Below are positions 54,786 through 64,000 of a stretch of DNA of 64,000 bases, one piece after another. The stretch is from Posidonia oceanica. Its lineage: Eukaryota > Streptophyta > Magnoliopsida > Alismatales > Posidoniaceae. Position numbers and translations under genes: made by a program. How positions within the stretch are numbered: position 1 is the stretch's first letter; the number at the start of each line of letters is the position of its first letter. The stretch lies in NCBI GenBank assembly GCA_037176725.1, contig JAZBRS010000026.1, forward strand, positions 147,323,501 to 147,387,500. Reading direction: 5' to 3'. Under the pieces are notes generated by a model. The model did no database searches. It saw only the letters and a list, made by a program, of their open reading frames with translations, and was not told the DNA's origin.

Positions 54786-57700
54786 TTACTGCGCCGCCTC
54801 TGTTCTGACAACTTCTCCCGTATGCTCTGCTGCTGATGACACTGCTGCATGTTCTGCTGATACTACTGAAGGCCTTACTGACTCTGCAACTGATACCGCT
54901 AATGACTTTGCCACTGAAACTTCTGGCAACTCCGTCACTGATTCTGCTTTCTGTTCTGTTGCCATTGTTGTGTGATCCACTGGTGTCTCTTCTTCTGAAT
55001 CTGCTGACATGCTTGTGGAGGGCGTATCGGACTGGCGGATGACTTGGATACTGCCGCCCCTTGCTATCCTCCCCGAATGAGGCATGTGCTGCACAAGCCC
55101 ACTAGACCCACCTTCGGGTTGAATGGCGATGAGCTCATCGGGTCTAGAGGAGTCCGTCACTCTTGAATTGTCTTCCAGGGCCATGATGGAGGTGGAGCCC
55201 TCTCGCAGAGGAGGATCCGTAACTACGGCTTTTCCTTTCCTTTCTGCGGCTTGGTGCTGTGTCAAGTCTTCTGCTATGGATTCGAGCTGTTCTTGGTAAA
55301 GCAGCTCCAAATCCGACATCCATGAATCGACTTGGGCTTTTACCGCCCCTTCTTCTTCCTCATCTGGGGGTGAATCGACATAGTAGGCGCCGAGAGCCTG
55401 AGGCACTGGCTCGGCTGCGAGATGGATTACCTCCTCTGGTACTTGTATCTTCTGACTCACGGGCGTGCCTGATTGCGACTGTCCCGGCAAGGGAGACCCA
55501 GATGGTCTAGTCAGAGGGATTGCAGATGGATATGCTGCCAGAGTGACTGCTGCTATTAGAGGATGGGCGGAGGTGCTCTCTTGAAGGCCCGAGGGCTGGG
55601 AGACCGCGATGCTCAGCTGGTTCTCCATGACTGGTGATGACGACGAGAGCTCGGCCTCCGATGCCATAGGGTCTGGCCATGAAAATTGCCGGTCTGCGGC
55701 AAGGGGAGATGTGACTGACTGAACTGGCTGTATTGCTTGTGATGTGGCCTCTGAAAAGGGCTGAGCTGTGCTGCTGGCTGAACTCAGCGATTGACCTTTC
55801 TGCGAAGGTGGTAGTTGCACTGATGCGACAACGGTTGCATGCGGACTGACTGACTGTGCTTGAATTGGTGCTAGTGGTGCTGACATGGCTGCAGGAGAAT
55901 CAGAGACTGTCAAATCTGCCAAGGGTTCTGTCAAGACTGCTGCCTCATGATCTGTGGAAGGAGTGGCCAGATAAACCGACTGATGTGCTGTTGCATTGGG
56001 CTGGCTTTCGCTGCAAGTCTGAACTGCCCCTGTTGCGCCCGACTGTTCCTCGTCCGAGTAATAGTCCTCAACGCAGACCCAGTCCTCCTCCGGTGGCGGA
56101 GGGCTTTGACACGGCTCCAACGGCACTATGGTTTGAACTGCACCTGAGTCCAGGATACCTGCACTTGTAAAGTTAGCTAAGCTCCGAGGTATGGTCATTC
56201 CCTGATTCTTTGCTTGCGGGCGCCTGCCTTTATCGGAGTGAGGGTCGTAACCTAGACCCTCGTTGTCTCTTCGTTCTTCCGCCATGATTGGTTCAGCGAT
56301 TCCTTGGCCATGTCGCCCGAGCGGTGTCCCTTTGACGTAGCCCCATCTGTGACAAACGTTCTCGACCATCCGAAAGGGGTTGTTGTGAACGGCCAAGGAG
56401 TTGACACGTTCAAGATCTGGCAAAAAGTTAACCGGCTCGCACCGATTAACGCGATACAAAGCGTTCGAGAGATCAGGGTCAAAGGGGACAGTCCGCGAAG
56501 AGATAGAAGAAACCGCCTCGATCCGCTCCTTCTCGAAATTCTCCGCCATGACAACGATAACATTGTCGCCTTGGCGGAACTTGATCATGCGATGGAGGGT
56601 CGAGGGGATAACCTGATGCTTGTGGAGCCAAGGGCGCCCAAGCAGAAAGTTGAAGTTAGGTTCCAAGTCGACGACGTAGAATTCCACATCGAATGTGACC
56701 GGGCCAATGGTAAGAGGGATAACCAAAATCCCTAGAGCGTCATGGTGAGTATTATCAAAAGCTGTCATTCCCTTTATAGCTGGAGTAATGTCCTCGGCCT
56801 TGAATCCGAGCTTGGTTGCTGTTCGCAAGGGACAGACGTTAAGGCCTGACCCATTATCGACCAGTGCAAGGAGAATGCGAAAGTTCTTGTACTGCACCGT
56901 GACAAACAAGGGTTGATTGTGATTAATCCCCGCCGGAGGCAGCTCGTCACTCGTGAAAGTGATGACCTGGGGCTCCGCGATCATTCCAACCATGCTTTCC
57001 AAGGCGGCGGGTTCTATGGCTTGGGACACACGGGCGGCTTGGAACACGCGAAGGAAAGCTTCGCGGTGCTCAGCCGAGGTGTGTATCAGGTCCCAGATGG
57101 ATATGTCGGCTTTAACTTTTTTGAGCTGGGATGTGATGTCGGCTTTAGGTTGGCATTTCTTGGTAGCAGGTGGTGCAGTTGTAGGGACAGGTTCAGCTAT
57201 GGTGGGTTCAAGAGGCTGGCCTGAAGGTAGTGGGACTGTAGGCTGGGCTAAGGGCAATGGTATTGCAGGTTGTGGATGACTAGGTCTGGCTACTGGTGCC
57301 GGAGGTCTGTAGACCCTCCCCGATTGCGTCACTTCTGCACACATTTCTGTGGCGTAGCTGTAGGGTACGCGATGGGTATCCCGGGTTAGGTTGATAACCA
57401 CGGGAGCGCGTGTGGCGAGCACGAGAGGGGCTGCAGGCTGAGGAAGGCATGGGTAGGAGGGTGGTTGGGAAGGCCAGCTAGGTGGGGACTGAGGTCTTGC
57501 TAGTAGGTGCACGGGAAGCTCTGGCTGAGGTCTGACTAGGAGATGTATTGGGGCTTGGGCCCGGGAAAGCATGGCGGCTGATGCAGGAGAACGCTCCGGC
57601 CTGGCTCGCGGTCGGATCATATGGACGCCCGACTCGGAACCGGCGATAGCTGCAAGATAGAGAGAGACTGGAAAGGGAGTAGAAACATCATAGATAAGTT

Positions 57701-59969
57701 CGGAAGGATCTACCACAGATGTGAGAGATCCAGAAGGAAACAAGGAGTGAATTCCTGAGGTCCCTGCGCCTCCTGAATAGGAGTGCTCCGGCAGGGGACG
57801 GCGGACAACATTAGCTGGGGTAGATGCTGATGCAGGTGCATGAGATGGTGCAGAAGTGGATGCCTCGTGCGTGTCGATCACAATCGTTCCCGATTCGATC
57901 AAGTCCTGGATAGCATTCCGGAGAGTGAAACAATTATCAGTCGAATGCCCGACGCTTCGATGAAAGTCGCAGAAAAGGTTCGCCTTAAACCAATGCGGTA
58001 GTGGGTTTGGTGGCGGGCGAACCTCCGAAAATCTCAGGAGCGACGCAACCTTCGGGAGGACGGCAGTGAGCGGTTCCACCAGTGGGGCGAACTTCCGCTT
58101 CTCCATGGGTGGCCGTCTCGGCCTCGAGAATTGTCCTTGCTGAACCGGTGCGGCAGGATAGACCGGTCGAGCGGTGGTAGTGATTTGTGGTGTAGGGTGT
58201 GTCCTAGGTGCAGGTGCGTAATAGATCTGAGGAGGGGCAGGCCAGGACGCTAGACGGACGGGCGCAGCAGGGGAGTCGACGTATGCGACAACGGGCTTCG
58301 GCGGATCCTTCCTCTTGGGACGATTGTTGTTGAGGCTGCTGTTGTTGTTGATGGCGCTGCTGCTACTACCGTCGTTGCTGGCGAGGGCCTGCCTGGCAAG
58401 CACAGAGAGTGCGGGGAAGTTGCCACTCCGCAACGAACTCTCTACACGAGTGCCAGCTCGGATCAAAGCAGTGAAGGTTGTGACGGGTTGGATGCTAAGC
58501 AGAGCTCCGGTAGACGGCTGTGCCCCTTTTATGATGATCTCGATAGACTCCTCGTCGGAGGGCCTATCTCGAACTTGCGAGGCAAGGGCACGCCAGCGGC
58601 AGACGTACTCCCCGAACGGCTCGCCCGGATTCTGCTTGGTTGCGATCAAGTCCGCGCGCTTTGGGACCAGATCGAGGTTGAAGGAGTACTGTTCCAAGAA
58701 CGCCTGGCTTAGGTCGTTCCAGGTCTTGATTGTAGCCATGTCAAGCGAGGTGAACCACTTGAGGGCCGGACCAGACAAACTCTTCTGGAACAGGCGGATC
58801 AGCAACCTCTCGTCCGCCTGGAGTTGGGCGAGATCACCGCAGTACGCCTTCAGATGAGCTATGGGGCAGCCCCTACCATCATACTTCTCGAAGTCCGGTA
58901 TTTTGAACTTCGGGGGGAGTACAGCCTCTGGGAAACTGCAGAGGTCTCGAAACTGGTAGGTCTGGTGGTCCGTGCCCTGCACTAGACGCAGTGCTTTCTC
59001 CAGAACATCCATCCTGTTGTTGATGGGGTCTGGAATAGCTGCTACAGGAGATGGGGCAGCGGGGGCAGGGACCACGTATGCCGATTGGGTCGCACCGAGG
59101 TGCTCCTCCGGATCCACCATCACGTCGCCTGGTGACGCAAGGTGATGGCCGGCATACCCGTGCTGTGGTGGAGTGCAAGGAGGGATGTATGCGGAAGTCT
59201 GAGCCTGATGCAAAAGGGGAGGATAGATGGTATGCTGTGCGGTGGGTGCAGGATGATGGAGCATCAGCGGCCGTACCGGGGCGGTGCCGGGGGACGGGCC
59301 TGCGAGATACTGTGCTCCCACCAGTCCGAATGACTGGCCACCAGGTGGCGGAGGTGTATGCTGTGTGAGGTGTGGTGCTGATGCAAGAGGCGGAATGCGT
59401 GCCCCCATCGTCGGAACCGTGAGCAGTTGGGACGATGGTCTAGGCGGAAGTGCAGAGTGTAATGCAAGATGTGCGGGAGCAGGCCGCACAGGAACCTCAG
59501 GAACAACAGGAGGGGACGGAGGGCGGACTGATAGAGCTATACCCTGCAACCGCTGGATAGTGTCCATCAGTTGCTGGTACTGCTCTTCAGGTGTCCCGTC
59601 AGTGGGAACACTGAATTGCAGTGCCGGCGAGGAACCAGAACCAAGAGATCCGGACTGTCCGGGAGACTGGAATCCTAAGGCGAGAGTCGCCGCAGCCGAA
59701 GGGTCAAAAGTGACAAAACCCTGAGAAGGTGGGGTCAGTGGTGCCTCCAGAACACGTGAAGTGGCCATCAAGATGGACTCGGCGACCGGATCCGGAGGAG
59801 CGAGCGTCTGCCACTGTCCCACAGCAAACTGGGGTGCCCCAGACGACAGAGGGGAAAAGCCTGGCGTCACAGAGGACACAGAGGGGTTAGAAACGGGAAC
59901 CGGAGGGGCCGGAGCGGGAACCACCTCCGAGGCAAGGGTGAGGGGGGTCTCAACAGTGCGCTGGGCCAT
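54786..59969 (-). CDS. Retrotransposon Gag-protease polyprotein with G-patch, 1727 aa
   Basis: Structural and processing protein of the young Tat/Ogre-like element. Residues 1-330 are Pro/Ala/Ser-rich. A retrotransposon Gag core starts near 354 (FKIPDFEKYDG, LSGPALKWFTSLD). A zinc-knuckle-like C667-H670-H675-C680 segment follows, then a retropepsin with catalytic D1038 in LVDNGSGLNV and LLGRPWLHKHQ downstream. A G-patch (GYVKGTPLGRHGQGIAEP) starts at 1210. Gag, protease and G-patch in one frame is characteristic of the Tat/Ogre lineage. About 500 disordered Ser/Pro/Ala/Glu-rich residues follow, then a stop instead of the usual passage into pol. The frame is uninterrupted over 5.2 kb, consistent with recent activity. 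The ATG at 59969 is the first Met of the frame. Confidence 0.9.
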   Translation of the reverse strand: MAQRTVETPLTLASEVVPAPAPPVPVSNPSVSSVTPGFSPLSSGAPQFAVGQWQTLAPPDPVAESILMATSRVLEAPLTPPSQGFVTFDPSAAATLALGFQSPGQSGSLGSGSSPALQFSVPTDGTPEEQYQQLMDTIQRLQGIALSVRPPSPPVVPEVPVRPAPAHLALHSALPPRPSSQLLTVPTMGARIPPLASAPHLTQHTPPPPGGQSFGLVGAQYLAGPSPGTAPVRPLMLHHPAPTAQHTIYPPLLHQAQTSAYIPPCTPPQHGYAGHHLASPGDVMVDPEEHLGATQSAYVVPAPAAPSPVAAIPDPINNRMDVLEKALRLVQGTDHQTYQFRDLCSFPEAVLPPKFKIPDFEKYDGRGCPIAHLKAYCGDLAQLQADERLLIRLFQKSLSGPALKWFTSLDMATIKTWNDLSQAFLEQYSFNLDLVPKRADLIATKQNPGEPFGEYVCRWRALASQVRDRPSDEESIEIIIKGAQPSTGALLSIQPVTTFTALIRAGTRVESSLRSGNFPALSVLARQALASNDGSSSSAINNNSSLNNNRPKRKDPPKPVVAYVDSPAAPVRLASWPAPPQIYYAPAPRTHPTPQITTTARPVYPAAPVQQGQFSRPRRPPMEKRKFAPLVEPLTAVLPKVASLLRFSEVRPPPNPLPHWFKANLFCDFHRSVGHSTDNCFTLRNAIQDLIESGTIVIDTHEASTSAPSHAPASASTPANVVRRPLPEHSYSGGAGTSGIHSLFPSGSLTSVVDPSELIYDVSTPFPVSLYLAAIAGSESGVHMIRPRARPERSPASAAMLSRAQAPIHLLVRPQPELPVHLLARPQSPPSWPSQPPSYPCLPQPAAPLVLATRAPVVINLTRDTHRVPYSYATEMCAEVTQSGRVYRPPAPVARPSHPQPAIPLPLAQPTVPLPSGQPLEPTIAEPVPTTAPPATKKCQPKADITSQLKKVKADISIWDLIHTSAEHREAFLRVFQAARVSQAIEPAALESMVGMIAEPQVITFTSDELPPAGINHNQPLFVTVQYKNFRILLALVDNGSGLNVCPLRTATKLGFKAEDITPAIKGMTAFDNTHHDALGILVIPLTIGPVTFDVEFYVVDLEPNFNFLLGRPWLHKHQVIPSTLHRMIKFRQGDNVIVVMAENFEKERIEAVSSISSRTVPFDPDLSNALYRVNRCEPVNFLPDLERVNSLAVHNNPFRMVENVCHRWGYVKGTPLGRHGQGIAEPIMAEERRDNEGLGYDPHSDKGRRPQAKNQGMTIPRSLANFTSAGILDSGAVQTIVPLEPCQSPPPPEEDWVCVEDYYSDEEQSGATGAVQTCSESQPNATAHQSVYLATPSTDHEAAVLTEPLADLTVSDSPAAMSAPLAPIQAQSVSPHATVVASVQLPPSQKGQSLSSASSTAQPFSEATSQAIQPVQSVTSPLAADRQFSWPDPMASEAELSSSSPVMENQLSIAVSQPSGLQESTSAHPLIAAVTLAAYPSAIPLTRPSGSPLPGQSQSGTPVSQKIQVPEEVIHLAAEPVPQALGAYYVDSPPDEEEEGAVKAQVDSWMSDLELLYQEQLESIAEDLTQHQAAERKGKAVVTDPPLREGSTSIMALEDNSRVTDSSRPDELIAIQPEGGSSGLVQHMPHSGRIARGGSIQVIRQSDTPSTSMSADSEEETPVDHTTMATEQKAESVTELPEVSVAKSLAVSVAESVRPSVVSAEHAAVSSAAEHTGEVVRTEAAQ

Positions 59970-61280
59970 TGCTGACCGAGAGCGAGTCAGAACGGGGCTG
60001 CGACGAGGGAAAAGGGGACGGGCTCTACGAGGAGCTATGCTCGCAAAGACGAGTAGCTCAGAAAAAGGATGGTTGAGCGCAGATGTCTCAGCAGAGATGT
60101 CAGCAAAGGAGAGACCCGAGCTCCAGCTAAGGAGATCGCCTACTGAACTCTGTTAAAGACACAACGGGAAACTAGGGTTAGAAAAAAAAAGAGATGCAAA
60201 ATGCATTAAGTTATGGCATGAATGAGATGCATGCTTTCTAATATGCCCCCTCACCTAACTAGTGTTTCCTAGCAAGGTTGTCTACTCCGGGTATCCCTGG
60301 GTGTATGGGTCACCGACTCAAGTCAGAAAAGTAGGCTCCCTGTCTAACTCCCGGCCCAAAGCTCAGGTAATGACAGGGTGGTGCGTTGGTGGCCTCTACC
60401 CCGCCAAAGCGTGGGTGGTACCCTCCACTAACACCGACACGACCCCGGACAAGGGGGGACAGACCGACTGACTCACACCATGCCAAAGCATCGGGGTGAG
60501 ACGCCGGAACCGTCCTTCGCAGACTAGTAGGTGGACTCAGAGGAGAAGAATGCATGCCCTAAATGATGCTTATGCAAATGATTAACGTCTTTTATCTTGC
60601 ACATTTTATTAACCAAAAGGGAGTGAAGGATTGTTCAGAGTCTCTAGTTGTTCCTAGGAGTTCTTTTACTTGCGGTTTTTAATTAACCATGGGGAGAACA
60701 AACAAGTTTCTACTATCCTAAGCATGGCAAGTGCGAAAGGGAAGAAAATCAATCAAGCATGGCAAGCAAACAATCATACAACACAACAAAAGGCAAGTGC
60801 ATGGCATGTGCAAGTGTTTGTGAGCATAATGGTGAAGAAAAACACTCATCAAGTCAAAAGGCATGTATGCAAGGTATGTGCGTGCGTAGTGACATAGTAA
60901 AGGTGTAAAAGAAGCATTCATCATTCAAAAAGCATGTATTGTTGCCAAACAAGTATGTAGACATGCAATGTGCGAGAATTAAAGCAATGATAAGCAAGTA
61001 AGGCAAAGAAAGTAAAGACAAGTAAGCTGTAAAGGGAGTAAGAGCATAAGGAAGAAAAAAGGCAAGCAAACAAGCAAGTTAGACAAAGTAGAGCAAAGCA
61101 CAGCAAAACTAAGGCGAAAGCAGCCGAAAAGGGGTGCAAAGCCTAAGCAAAGTAACCACGAGGCGACTTGCCAGGTGTTTGCACAGGAAAACGAGCAAAA
61201 CAAGCGAAGAAGGCACAAAAGGCAAACAAAGAGAACAAATCCCAAGCGAGCGAAAGCGAAGGCGAAAGCCGGAGTCTAGT
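59970..61280 (-). other. Leader between PBS and gag
   Basis: About 1.3 kb of leader without a convincing ORF. The part nearest the PBS (60700-61250) is purine-rich on the plus strand with repeated GCAAGCAAACAA, GGCAAG and GCGAAAG words. The part near gag is more balanced. Packaging signals would be expected here but none can be named. Confidence 0.6.
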
Positions 61281-61299
61281 ATCCCCAGCGGAGTCGCCA
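61281..61299 (-). other. Primer binding site, Tat/Ogre type
   Basis: On the minus strand TGGCGACTCCGCTGGGGAT starts one base after the LTR end TACTACA. This is the type of site usually attributed to tRNA-Arg priming in Tat/Ogre elements; the tRNA match itself was not computed. Confidence 0.85.
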
Positions 61300-61300
61300 C

Positions 61301-64000
61301 TGTAGTAATCCCGGTGTTCGGATCGTCCATGCACGATGCCAAAGCTCGCGTGCACCGATCGGAATCAGGCTCACTATAAGCGGCTATGTCCGAGAAGGAA
61401 GACCTAACTCGAAAACATTTAAAAGAGGGAAAAAGGGAAAGAAAAGAAGAAGATAAGACAAAATCGGAGTCGCCACCAAGTCTATTAAATCGGAAGACGA
61501 GGAAAATCGGGGAAATGCATGAATAACCACGCAAAACCAAGCAAAAGATGCAAAGCGAAGCAATGCAAAAGAAATAAGATGCAAATGAATGCAAATGAGG
61601 TGACTCGTGCCTAGGACAAGGGCAATATGGTCATTGCGGGCCAAGAGAGGGTAAGGACTCCTGTTACGCGCAGGGAAGGTGTTAGGCACCCCCGACACCC
61701 CCGAGAATCGGTCTTTCTAGGCTTACGCTCGCATATGCAGGGAAATGCAGACTTTGAATGCCTAAGTGCCAATGAATGCCTGTCTACATGCTCAAGGGTG
61801 TGCTCTAAGTGATGAAAGACGATGCAAGGAAGTAAACGTGCAACCTAAGCGCTCAGCAACGCTGTCCGTGTTCCGAACCGGGCGAAACCTGGCTCGTGAG
61901 AACTCCGGACAGTAAGCATCATTGCCCTATATGCAAATGCGGGCGAAAAAGCGAAACAGCGAGAAAACCATGCAATGCAATCGACATGCAAGGGAAAACG
62001 GCGTAAAACAATGCGAGGAACGAAACAAGTATGCAAAAAGATGCGAGAACAGGGTCGACATGCAAAATGGGGCAAGAAAACTAAAAGGCACGCAAAACGG
62101 TGCAAGGCAAAGAAGCGGCGCGCAAAACGGAGCGAGAAAACATGAAAACACGCAAAGCGGGGCGAGAAAACTAAAGGGCACGCAAAACGGTGCAAAACAA
62201 AGAAGCGGCGCGCAAAACGGAGCGAGAAAACATGAAGGCACGCAAAACGGAGCGGAAAACTAAGGGGCATGCAAAACGGTGCAAAACAAAGAAGCGGCGT
62301 GCGAAACGGAGCGGAAAAACTGAAGGGCACGCAAAACGGTGCAAGACAAAGATGCGGCGCGCAAAACGGAGCGGGAAAACATGAAGGCACGCAAAACGGA
62401 GCGGAAAAAACTAAAGGGCACGCAAAACGGTGCGACACAAAGAAGCGGCGCGCAAAACGGTGCAAGAAAACTAAAGGGCACGCAAAACGGTGCAAGACAA
62501 AGGAGCGGCACGCAAAACGGAGCGAGAAAACTTGAAAACACGCAAAACGAGGCGAAAAAACTAAAGGGCACGCAAAACGGTGCAAGACAAAGAAGCGACG
62601 TGCAAAACGGAGCGAGAAAACTTGAAAGCACGCAAAACGAGGCGAAAAAACTAAAGGGCACGCAAAACGATGCAAATGGCATGCAAATGAATGCAGTGCA
62701 GGGGTTCAGGAAGATATACCTGGAGATCCGGGAGTCTGATCGGAGGTCAGCTTGGTCCATGCTGAAGAGCGCTTCGCTGCGGTCGCCTGGGCAGCTTACT
62801 TGAGGGGATCCAACGGTCGGATTGAAAGATATCGCAGCTTCGGAGCGGAAGGGCCAGAACAGATGAGAAGAACAGACCTAAGTGTTCAGGAGGTCGTAAG
62901 GGTGTGCTGAAGGTCCTCCCAAGTGAAGGGGAGTTAAAAGTGCTTAGTGTATGCGAAGGGGAGCTAAAATGCAAGATTAAAATGGATGCAGAATGCATGC
63001 AAAGCCAGAAAAGACAAGGAAAAGCCCTTTGGAAAGAACAGGGGTTTAAAAGCATTTTTGAAAGAGAAAGGGGCTAAAATGCAAATTTTCCAGAAAACAG
63101 GGGTCCCGGGGAGTCCGGGAATGCAAGTGGAGGGTCTACATGCAATTTTTGCAAGCATGGGAGTTAAAACGCAACTTAGGGGCAAAACAGTCTTTTTACA
63201 TGGTTTTTGAAAGATGCAAGGCTCTATGTGTGATTTTCAAATCATGCAGGGGTCAAATATGCAATTTCATATGGAAAACATGCTCTGAAAAATAGATTAC
63301 AGGACTGCAATGTGATTTTTAAAAAGATCAGGGTCAAAAATGCAATGTAATGAGCTAAAAATGCATGCAAGAGTTACTGTCCATTTAAAATGGACCTATA
63401 TGCAAAAATGAAAAAACAGAGGGGCAAAAGTGCAATGCATCAACCAAAAATTAAAATCAAAACCTAAGTTACTACAGTGTGTTAGATCTAAATGAAAAAA
63501 CAGAAACATGCAGGGACTTAGAATGCAATGCAGCATGGTAAAATGCATGTAATTAAATAGACTGATTTAAAACAGGACCTAAGTGCAATAATGTAAAGCA
63601 GAGGGGCTAAAGCATAATATTTTATAACTGAAACACACAGTAAATGGACTATCAAGCAAATACAGAAAAATACAAACAGTTCATGCAATTTAATATGGTT
63701 TTAATTCAAAGTTAAATGAATTTAAACAGATGAAGGAGCTAAGTGCAAATAATTAAAACTATGAGGTGGAAATGCAATATGTGGTAAAGTTACTAAGATA
63801 AGGAGAAAAAAAAAAAAAAAAAAAAGAACGAAGGTGGCTTACTGTAGCATACACAGTAGCATGCGGGTGCTTCGCCGGAGAAGATGGAGGGCTGACGCCG
63901 GCGAGCTGTTGCACGGCGGAGGAGGCGGCGGAACGGCTTGCTGGCGGCTCGGCTGGCCTGTGGGAGGTCCGGCGGAGGCACGGCGAGGTTTGGGCGGGCC
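61301..64000 (-). repeat. 5' LTR of the young element, partial
   Basis: Nearly identical to 44973-47670: I count about 12 substitutions, for example at the positions matching 45197, 45337, 45791, 45829, 45975 and 46027, plus a shorter A run near 63805. About 2.1 kb of this LTR lies beyond the window. It contains the same 30-bp array at 62030-62670 and the PBS-like motif at 61465-61478. Confidence 0.93.

Larger units (their letters stand above)
44973..64000 (-). mobile_element. Young pol-less Tat/Ogre-like LTR retrotransposon, incomplete at window edge
   Basis: Minus-strand element: 5' LTR from beyond 64000 to 61301, PBS at 61281-61299, leader, Gag-protease-G-patch ORF (59969-54786), DUF7745-like ORF (53381-52153), tandem-repeat field (51720-50220), purine tract at 49757-49769, and 3' LTR 49756-44973. 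The two LTRs differ by about 12 substitutions plus a poly-A length change over the 2.7 kb that can be compared. No reverse transcriptase, RNase H or integrase motif occurs in the 11.5-kb internal region, so the element would depend on pol proteins from a relative. The target duplication cannot be checked because the 5' end is off the window. Confidence 0.88.

Overview
This is a 64-kb piece of a plant nuclear genome, probably an angiosperm and most likely a eudicot. The evidence is AT-rich introns with GT-AG borders, a land-plant Argonaute, and nested LTR retrotransposons of the Ty3/Tat-Ogre type with hAT, PIF/Harbinger and copia-like insertions. I see no rRNA, tRNA, CRISPR or prokaryotic gene. 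Everything was read by eye, so similarity statements are judgements and not search results.

The one clear host gene is an AGO6-type Argonaute on the minus strand (start codon at 36224, stop at 22025). I can place 22 coding exons that sum to 2676 nt (891 aa plus stop) with all splice phases compatible. All three PIWI catalytic residues are present. Intron 14 is 9.24 kb, lies between the first and second catalytic aspartates, and holds a short copia-like element, a 5.4-kb solo LTR and a Harbinger-like MITE.

From 1 to 22 kb the window is transposon debris: short tandem repeats; a minus-strand Ty3 integrase remnant (2.9-3.4 kb); a 5.8-kb solo LTR with target-site duplication (TSD) ACTGT; a broken PB1-domain gene fragment; a 2.7-kb inverted solo LTR with TSD CTGAG; head-to-head RNase H and protease remnants; a 2.2-kb solo LTR of another family with TSD GATAT; and a 3-kb hAT element with a perfect 8-bp TSD and a dead transposase.

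From 37 to 43.7 kb lie a decayed PIF/Harbinger transposon and a long-LTR Ty3 element with an initiator-Met-type primer binding site. From 43.7 kb to the end is a Tat/Ogre LTR (43726-44972) into which a much younger minus-strand element has inserted. Its 3' LTR is 44973-49756, the internal region is 49757-61300, and its 5' LTR is 61301 to beyond 64000. About 12 substitutions in 2.7 kb separate the two LTRs. The internal region encodes a 1727-aa Gag-protease-G-patch protein and then a DUF7745/plant-mobile-domain-like ORF where reverse transcriptase, RNase H and integrase would be expected, so it looks non-autonomous.

The main points of interest are this pol-less element with its DUF7745 ORF, a PBS-like motif repeated inside the LTRs of the whole family, 30-bp arrays inside the LTRs, a minisatellite field in the element's 3' region, and an RNA-directed DNA methylation gene whose own PIWI domain is split by a transposon-filled intron.
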